Source of the DNA: Planctomycetota bacterium
GTDB lineage: Bacteria > Planctomycetota > Planctomycetia > Gemmatales > Gemmataceae
DNA length: 34,071 bases
NCBI GenBank assembly: GCA_009920765.1
Contig: RFZJ01000044.1
Location: 1 to 34,071 of the forward strand
Direction: 5' to 3'
The position numbers and the translations under genes are program-made. Under the pieces are notes generated by a model. That model did no database searches, was not told the origin of the DNA, and saw nothing but the letters and a program-made list of their open reading frames with translations. Below, one piece after another: positions 33,706 through 34,071 of the stretch. Positions within the stretch are counted from its first letter, which is position 1. Every line of letters begins with the position of its first letter.

Positions 33706-33721
33706 AAGATATTATTATCTT
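33706..33721. promoter_or_regulatory. Palindrome in the protoglobin promoter region
   Basis: AAGATA-TTAT-TATCTT is a perfect 6-bp inverted repeat with a 4-base centre, 43-58 bases before the globin ATG on the minus strand. The size and N4 spacing are those of FNR/Dnr- or NsrR-like dimer sites, though the half-site is neither TTGAT nor a full NsrR half-site. The sequence is AT-rich, so chance is possible. Confidence 0.25.
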
Positions 33722-33893
33722 GTTTTGAGTGGGTGTCAAACCAAAAATGATTCCCAGCTTTTACTTCAAAGTTTATCCGGTAGAGATTTTTTTAATTGGT
33801 GTTTAAGTGGCTGGTGGGGTAATTTTTAGTTATGCCTGTTTTAAGTTAAACGAACCAAGTGTTTTTTTGCTATTTAAGATCGGAAATTGTCTT

Positions 33894-34071
33894 ATGAAAC
33901 ATCTTGTGGCTTTCACATTTTCCTGCCTTTTTGTTTTTTCCATCAACCCTGCTTTTTTACTTGCTGCTGATATTACCAAGCCCAATGTGGTTTTAATTTT
34001 TATCGATGACATGGGATATGGCGATATCGAACCCTTTGGCAGTACCAAGGTTCGTACGCCCAACCTTAATA
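33894..34071 (+). CDS. Sulfatase, N-terminal part (3' end outside window)
   Basis: The first 59 codons of an exported sulfatase or related alkaline-phosphatase-superfamily enzyme are in the window. A signal peptide (MKHLVAFTFSCLFVF..., cleavage near LLAA/D) is followed by KPNVVLIFIDDMGYGDIEPFG and KVRTPNLN, the standard opening of type I sulfatases with the metal-binding Asp pair in IDDMGYGD. The C-x-P-S-R active site would come about 30-40 residues later and is outside the window, so catalytic competence cannot be checked. The DDMGYGD wording points to the arylsulfatase A-like group rather than the VDDLR iduronate-sulfatase-like group of the gene at 27895. The ATG at 33894 is the start of the signal peptide; the Shine-Dalgarno is weak (CGGA). 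Confidence 0.88.
   Translation, partial: MKHLVAFTFSCLFVFSINPAFLLAADITKPNVVLIFIDDMGYGDIEPFGSTKVRTPNLN

Overview
The window is chromosomal DNA from a member of the Planctomycetota. The signature families all point there: two DUF1549/DUF1553 proteins (one with an N-terminal PSCyt1 cytochrome), three DUF1501 proteins, three DUF1559 pseudopilin-like proteins, two sulfatases and a Tat-exported Gfo/Idh/MocA oxidoreductase. The pilin-like N-termini with the wording AVQKVREAA, and a YQHP-type kinase-like protein, remind me most of the Gemmatales. That order-level placement is an inference. Base composition is moderate, judged by eye. I see no phage, transposase, CRISPR or rRNA.

Layout. 1-3142: the 3' end of an FAD-dependent amine-oxidase-like gene, a divergent cyclase-family hydrolase, a 321-base gap holding a candidate structured RNA (1290-1418), and a secreted protein I do not recognise. 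3143-4608: a tRNA-Gly(CCC), a Spy/CpxP-like secreted helical protein and a strong bidirectional terminator. 4609-8213 (minus): a DUF1501 gene followed by a DUF1549/DUF1553 gene, translationally close. 8355-15108 (minus): a lipoprotein-type MsrB, a kinase-like/TPR protein with a degenerate catalytic loop, a DUF1559 protein, a zinc-ribbon membrane protein with three 15-residue repeats, and rhamnulokinase (rhaB). 15260-18504 (plus): a DCC-family thiol protein, an unrecognised exported protein and a Gfo/Idh/MocA oxidoreductase. 18501-26140 (minus): lipoprotein, DUF1559, DUF1501, a large PSCyt1-DUF1549-LamG-DUF1553 protein and another DUF1501, all facing the same way. 26345-29394 (plus): a PiT phosphate transporter and a sulfatase. 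29686-33663 (minus): a multi-span glycosyltransferase-like protein, a second lipoprotein/DUF1559 pair and a protoglobin. 33894-34071 (plus): the start of another sulfatase.

Taken together this is mostly cell-envelope and exported-protein territory. Sulfatases, rhamnulokinase and a Tat-exported sugar-type oxidoreductase fit use of sulfated, rhamnose-containing polysaccharide, although no complete pathway is present. The DUF1501/DUF1549 and DUF1559/lipoprotein pairs are widespread in planctomycetes and have no settled function.

The observations I rate highest are the candidate structured RNA at 1290-1418, the predicted pseudokinase-TPR protein, the repeated DUF1559 plus beta-sandwich lipoprotein pair, the protoglobin with a palindrome upstream, and the cyclase-family protein lacking two expected metal ligands. 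None of them amounts to a clear new multi-gene system.
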